This document shows positions 60,812 to 64,000 of a stretch of 64,000 bases of DNA, piece by piece (position 1 is the stretch's first letter; each line of letters opens with the position of its first letter). Origin of the DNA: Deltaproteobacteria bacterium. GTDB taxonomy: Bacteria; Desulfobacterota; Desulfomonilia; UBA1062. The position numbers and the translations under genes were made by a program. Location of the stretch: assembly GCA_018436855.1 (NCBI GenBank), contig JAHDKO010000034.1:1-64000 (forward strand), given 5' to 3'. The notes beneath the pieces are model-generated. The model ran no database searches. It had not been told where the DNA came from and was given only the letters and a program-made list of their open reading frames with translations.

Positions 60812-60939
60812 GCCTGCCTTTTTTCGTGATCCCGCTTTCAGTTGCGCTTGACGTGAAGCGGCCCGGCGGCGATACGTTCGTTCATTCGCCTTCCCTCACG
60901 GACCCGCTTTCAAAGGAAATGCTCCGGGATATCAACGCC

Positions 60940-62043
60940 TCAGAAATTGAACAGCTTCTTGGCGCGGGAGGGTTTCTTCACCGCGTCCCGCGTGGTTTCC
61001 GCAAAACGGCGGAGCAGTTCTTCCTGCTCCTTGCTCAGCTTTCTGGGGATCTCCACCTTGACGCCCACGTTCAGGGACCCGTGGCCGCCGGCGCGCAGGC
61101 GCTTCATGCCCTTGTCCCTGATGGTGTAGATGTCGTCCGGCTGGGTCCCCGGCTTGAGATTCAGGTCCACTTCAGGCCCGTCGAGCGTGGGTATCTTGAT
61201 GGTCGCGCCGAGCGCTGCCTGAACGAACGAAACCGTTGTTTCAAGGTAGAGGTTGTCGCCCTGCCTGACAAAGGTTTCGTGCGGCTTGACCTCGATGAAC
61301 ACGTAGAGGTCGCCCGGAGGCCCGCCCAGGTCCCCGGCCTCGCCCTCTCCGGTGATGCGCATGGTCGCTCCGGTGTCCACGCCCGCAGGGATCTTTACCT
61401 TGAGCTGCTTTTCCCTGGTTATGGTGCCTGATCCCCTGCAGACCTTGCACGGCTTGGGGATGACCTGTCCTGTCCCCCGGCAGTGCGCGCAGGTGGACGA
61501 GATGGTGAAGAACCCCTGGGTCCGGTAGACCTGGCCTCTGCCCCCGCAGATGCCGCACGGCTCGGGTGATGTTCCGGGCTCGGCCCCGGTCCCCTGACAG
61601 TGGTCGCAGGTCTCGACCTTGGGGATCTTGAGCTCGATCTCGGTGCCCCGGTATGCCTCTTCGAGGGTGATGGAGGCGTCATACCTCAGGTCGGCGCCCC
61701 GGGCCGGTCTCCTGCGCTGGGATCTCATGCCCGAAGAAAACCCGAACACCTCGCCGAAGATGTCCGAGAAGCTGCTGAAGATGTCGTCGAAGTTGGAGAA
61801 CCCGCGGAAACCGGCGCCCTGGAGACCCTCGTGGCCGTACTGGTCGTACATGCGGCGCTTGTCTGCGTCGCGCAGCACCTCGTAGGCCTCCGCGGCTTCC
61901 TTGAAACGGGCCTCGGCCTCGCGGTCACCGGGATTTCTGTCAGGGTGGTTCTTCAGTGCAAGTTGCCGGTAGGCCTTTTTGATATCCTCGGCAGAGGCCG
62001 ATCGAGGAACCCCGAGTATCTCGTAATAGTCCCGCTTGGTCAT
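60940..62043 (-). CDS. dnaJ: Chaperone protein DnaJ
   Basis: A 367-residue Hsp40 cochaperone. The J domain (1-70) has HPD at about 33-35, followed by a short Gly/Phe-rich region. The zinc centre has four CxxCxGxG-type repeats ('CDHCQGTG', 'CGICGGRG', 'CAHCRGTG', 'CKVCRGSG'; about 140-205). The C-terminal substrate-binding domains follow ('[13 protein letters not shown]'). Uncommonly, it is not in the hrcA-grpE-dnaK operon but is convergent with it, downstream of rpoZ. Its start overlaps the rpoZ stop as ATGA. Confidence 0.98.
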   Translation of the reverse strand: MTKRDYYEILGVPRSASAEDIKKAYRQLALKNHPDRNPGDREAEARFKEAAEAYEVLRDADKRRMYDQYGHEGLQGAGFRGFSNFDDIFSSFSDIFGEVFGFSSGMRSQRRRPARGADLRYDASITLEEAYRGTEIELKIPKVETCDHCQGTGAEPGTSPEPCGICGGRGQVYRTQGFFTISSTCAHCRGTGQVIPKPCKVCRGSGTITREKQLKVKIPAGVDTGATMRITGEGEAGDLGGPPGDLYVFIEVKPHETFVRQGDNLYLETTVSFVQAALGATIKIPTLDGPEVDLNLKPGTQPDDIYTIRDKGMKRLRAGGHGSLNVGVKVEIPRKLSKEQEELLRRFAETTRDAVKKPSRAKKLFNF

Positions 62044-62234
62044 GACCTCTCGTTCAGGGATATTTTACCTTCTGCCAGCTCTCTCAGCGCCGTCACCACA
62101 GGCCTGTTCTCCTTGCGCTTGGAAAGCGGAGGAGCGCCTTTCATGAGCTGCTTGGTGCGCTTGGATGCAGCAATTGCGAGAGAAAAACGGTCGTGTACCT
62201 TTTCAAGGCAATCTTCTATTGTTACTCGTGCCAT
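62040..62234 (-). CDS. rpoZ: DNA-directed RNA polymerase omega subunit
   Basis: A 64-residue omega subunit that stabilises the beta' subunit of RNA polymerase. The N-terminus '[30 protein letters not shown]' region is the family signature, followed by '[16 protein letters not shown]'. The stop overlaps the dnaJ start (ATGA), so the two are translationally coupled. The aldolase gene lies 86 bases upstream. Confidence 0.95.
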   Translation of the reverse strand: MARVTIEDCLEKVHDRFSLAIAASKRTKQLMKGAPPLSKRKENRPVVTALRELAEGKISLNERS

Positions 62235-62320
62235 AGCGTCCCTTTCCGGATCCTAAAGTGACAAAACGTCAAATGCTCATGCCACAGAAATCCGCAATCG
62301 TCAAGGTGATTCACAAAGGA

Positions 62321-63595
62321 TCAATCCTCGAAATCTCCGGCAGGAAGCTCCTCTTCCCGGTGGAGTTTGTTCGCCCGCTCGGTGATCTTGCCCGGCGTCC
62401 ACTCGCCCGGGTCCTCGATGCGCTCTGCTTTGACGCCCACATCACAGGAACCTGCCCGGAGAATCTCTTCGATGGCGAGCGGCGCCGTGTCGGCGGCGTT
62501 GAAGCAGTTGACCAGGAGATCGTAGACGAAATCCTCCACCGGCTTTTCCATGCGCTCTCTGATCTCCCGTGGCTGGGAGAGCAGCCTGGTCTCGAAGGGA
62601 AGGTTGAGCTTCTTGTAGTCGCCCTTTTTCCAGGACTTGGACTGGGCATAGGAGACCATCTCCTGCCAGAGATCGTCGGTCACCCCCTGATCGGGGATCT
62701 TGATGAAATTGCCGGACTCGTCCAGGAGCGCGTTGCCGTATTCATTGACCTTCACGCCCCAGGAGATCATCTGCAGGGCGGTTGCCACGTTGGCCTTGGT
62801 GGTCCGGGTCTCGTCGGCGATCCTCTTGAGGCGCTCGACGCTGTTGCCCGAGGTGCCGTGCTGTGCCCCGGAGACCTTGTAGGGCTCCAGCGCCTCGTGG
62901 ATCTCCCTGGTGAGCTCCACCTGGATGCCCGCGCTGCTTTCTTCGATGCCGTGGGAGGTGCCGTTGTTCAGGGCGATCCAGTCGGGAAAGATCCCGTGGG
63001 CATTGAGACCCTGGATGAGGAAGAGCGCCTCTGCCGGGGTGGACAGGCCTTCCTTTCCCCTGATCTCGCCCACCTCGGTCTCATAACCGGCCCAAGCCGG
63101 GATGAAGGGGTTCAGCGCGATGTTGGCGAGCAGGTTCTGCTCCTCGCTCATATGGGATGCGTCGATGGCCACCGAGGTGATGCCGGAATCGAACATCGAG
63201 GGGACGTCGACCTTGGCCGCGTTCACCTCCAGAGGCTTTTTCAGGCCGAAGTGATCGGCGTGCACGGCCACCGGAATAGTGATGCCCAGCTCGTTGCAGA
63301 AGGTGTCCACGTACTGTGCGAGGTTCCACATGTTCACCAGGCAATAGCCGCTCTCGGACTTGGCGATCTCGATGATGATGGCGGCGTTGGCCCTCTGTGC
63401 GGCCTTGAGTGCGGCCCGGATCACCACGGAATTCCGGCCGTTCGCGGCCATGGTCATGGCGCGGCCCTTTTTCAGCATGGCCCGGTCGATTACCTTGCCG
63501 CTGACGATCAGGGCCCGGGAGTTGGGGAACAGCCTCTGGATGTTCGGCGGCCTGCCGATCTGGATCGCCTTGTCGAAATCTGCGGAAAAACCCAT
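62321..63595 (-). CDS. fba: Class II fructose-bisphosphate aldolase
   Basis: A 424-residue zinc-dependent aldolase that joins or splits glyceraldehyde-3-phosphate and dihydroxyacetone phosphate. Metal-binding His are in 'VAVHADHFGLKK' (about 109-120), 'GAQHGTSGN' (about 251-259) and the 'NNGTSHGIEE' loop (about 215-224), and the substrate-binding Asp/Glu region 'VPSMFDSGITSVAIDASH' is present. It is longer than the common 350-residue form and belongs to a subgroup I cannot name. The strong AAGGAGG before the ATG is clear. It lies next to fructose-1,6-bisphosphatase, which suggests a gluconeogenic unit. Confidence 0.9.
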   Translation of the reverse strand: MGFSADFDKAIQIGRPPNIQRLFPNSRALIVSGKVIDRAMLKKGRAMTMAANGRNSVVIRAALKAAQRANAAIIIEIAKSESGYCLVNMWNLAQYVDTFCNELGITIPVAVHADHFGLKKPLEVNAAKVDVPSMFDSGITSVAIDASHMSEEQNLLANIALNPFIPAWAGYETEVGEIRGKEGLSTPAEALFLIQGLNAHGIFPDWIALNNGTSHGIEESSAGIQVELTREIHEALEPYKVSGAQHGTSGNSVERLKRIADETRTTKANVATALQMISWGVKVNEYGNALLDESGNFIKIPDQGVTDDLWQEMVSYAQSKSWKKGDYKKLNLPFETRLLSQPREIRERMEKPVEDFVYDLLVNCFNAADTAPLAIEEILRAGSCDVGVKAERIEDPGEWTPGKITERANKLHREEELPAGDFED

Positions 63596-63651
63596 ATATG
63601 ACCTCCTTCGTCTGTGCTACGAAAGCTGTTTGGTTCGGATCTGTTCCGTTA

Positions 63652-64000
63652 TCAGAGATTGTTCTTCTTCGCAAACTCCTCGTATTCGAGCACGTCTTCT
63701 TTCGAGCCGATGATCAGCGGCACCCGTTGGTGAAGCTTGCCGGGCTTGATGTCGAGGATCCGCTCGTACCCGGTGGAGGCATAGCCGCCTGCCTGCTCGG
63801 CGATGTACGCCAGGGGGTTGGCCTCGTAGAGAAGCCTCAGTTTGCCGGTAGGTTTCTTCGGGTCTTTGATGTCTTCGGGGTACAGGAAGATGCCGCCCTT
63901 GAGCAGGTTGCGGTGAAAGTCGGCCACGAGCGATCCGATGTAGCGCGAGGAATAGGGCTTGCCGATCTTGTTGTCCTCTGACTTGAGATAGTCGATGTAT
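63652..64000 (-). CDS. fbp: Fructose-1,6-bisphosphatase class I (3' part, cut by window edge)
   Basis: The last 116 codons of a gene whose start lies beyond the window. The segment '[18 protein letters not shown]' and then '[10 protein letters not shown]' matches the catalytic C-terminal part of class I fructose-1,6-bisphosphatase. '[19 protein letters not shown]' and '[19 protein letters not shown]' complete the family's C-terminus. The enzyme removes the 1-phosphate in gluconeogenesis and pairs with the aldolase 56 bases downstream on the same strand. Only the frame up to position 64000 is visible, so length cannot be judged. Confidence 0.95.
   Translation of the reverse strand, partial: YIDYLKSEDNKIGKPYSSRYIGSLVADFHRNLLKGGIFLYPEDIKDPKKPTGKLRLLYEANPLAYIAEQAGGYASTGYERILDIKPGKLHQRVPLIIGSKEDVLEYEEFAKKNNL

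Overview
The window is about 64 kb of chromosome from a Gram-negative, moderately GC-rich bacterium. Outer-membrane biogenesis genes (lpxH, lnt, a secretin lipoprotein) show the Gram-negative envelope. The mix of an MSHA-like type IV pilus, many receiver-domain proteins, TPR proteins, a CIRCE-controlled hrcA-grpE-dnaK operon and a frameshifted prfB suggests a Desulfobacterota (deltaproteobacterial) lineage. That placement is inferred from gene content only. Genes are densely packed, there are many ATGA-type overlaps, and I see no insertion sequence, prophage or CRISPR array.

Layout. 0.2-3.7 kb: TPR protein, proC, LOG-family protein, PHP phosphoesterase. 3.7-15.1 kb: a complete MSHA-like type IV pilus locus on the minus strand. 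From promoter-proximal to distal it reads PilW-like minor pilin, a PilX/PilY1-like fusion adhesin, major pilin, MshE ATPase, MshG platform, second pilin, PilM/N-like, PilO-like, PilP-like, MshL secretin. 15.4-18.4 kb: membrane TPR protein, PPP phosphatase, DnaJ-like protein. 18.4-24.1 kb: a signalling block with a receiver-GGDEF diguanylate cyclase, HDOD protein, hybrid histidine kinase, receiver fused to a pseudo-dimerisation domain, CheY-like receiver and universal stress protein. 24-33 kb: two unknown membrane proteins, a DNA glycosylase, enoyl-CoA hydratase, xseAB, an aminotransferase, engB, a DUF2279-like protein and mnmG. 33-40.7 kb, minus strand: PilZ protein, TPR lipoprotein, P-loop kinase-like protein, PHP enzyme, APH-like kinase, rlmN, tRNA-Arg(CCG), and a VWA/MoxR pair. 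40.8-46.1 kb: corC-like, lnt, prfB with a programmed +1 frameshift, nitroreductase, TraB family. 46.1-48 kb: gene-poor stretch rich in inverted repeats, with one small unknown gene and one receiver protein. 48-56.6 kb: lpxH, M23 peptidase, stomatin-like protein, SpoU methyltransferase, cNMP-binding protein, wecB, SPOR protein, argS. 56.7-64 kb: hrcA-grpE-dnaK, FmdB protein, dnaJ, rpoZ, class II aldolase, and fructose-1,6-bisphosphatase cut by the window edge.

How the genes fit together. The most coherent theme is surface attachment controlled by cyclic di-GMP. The MshE-type ATPase carries both copies of the known c-di-GMP-binding MshEN motif. The GGEEF cyclase has its catalytic and inhibitory motifs, and a YcgR-like PilZ protein has both ligand motifs. 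All four extracellular pilus subunits carry Ca2+-loop-like sequences, and the tip protein looks like a PilX pilin stalk fused to a PilY1-type VWA and propeller. Other less usual points are a receiver protein whose kinase-like dimerisation helix has Asp instead of His, a split APH/P-loop kinase pair with a degenerate Walker A, a 110-bp rlmN/APH overlap, and a run of stable hairpins in the 46.2-46.4 kb intergenic region that could be a structured RNA.
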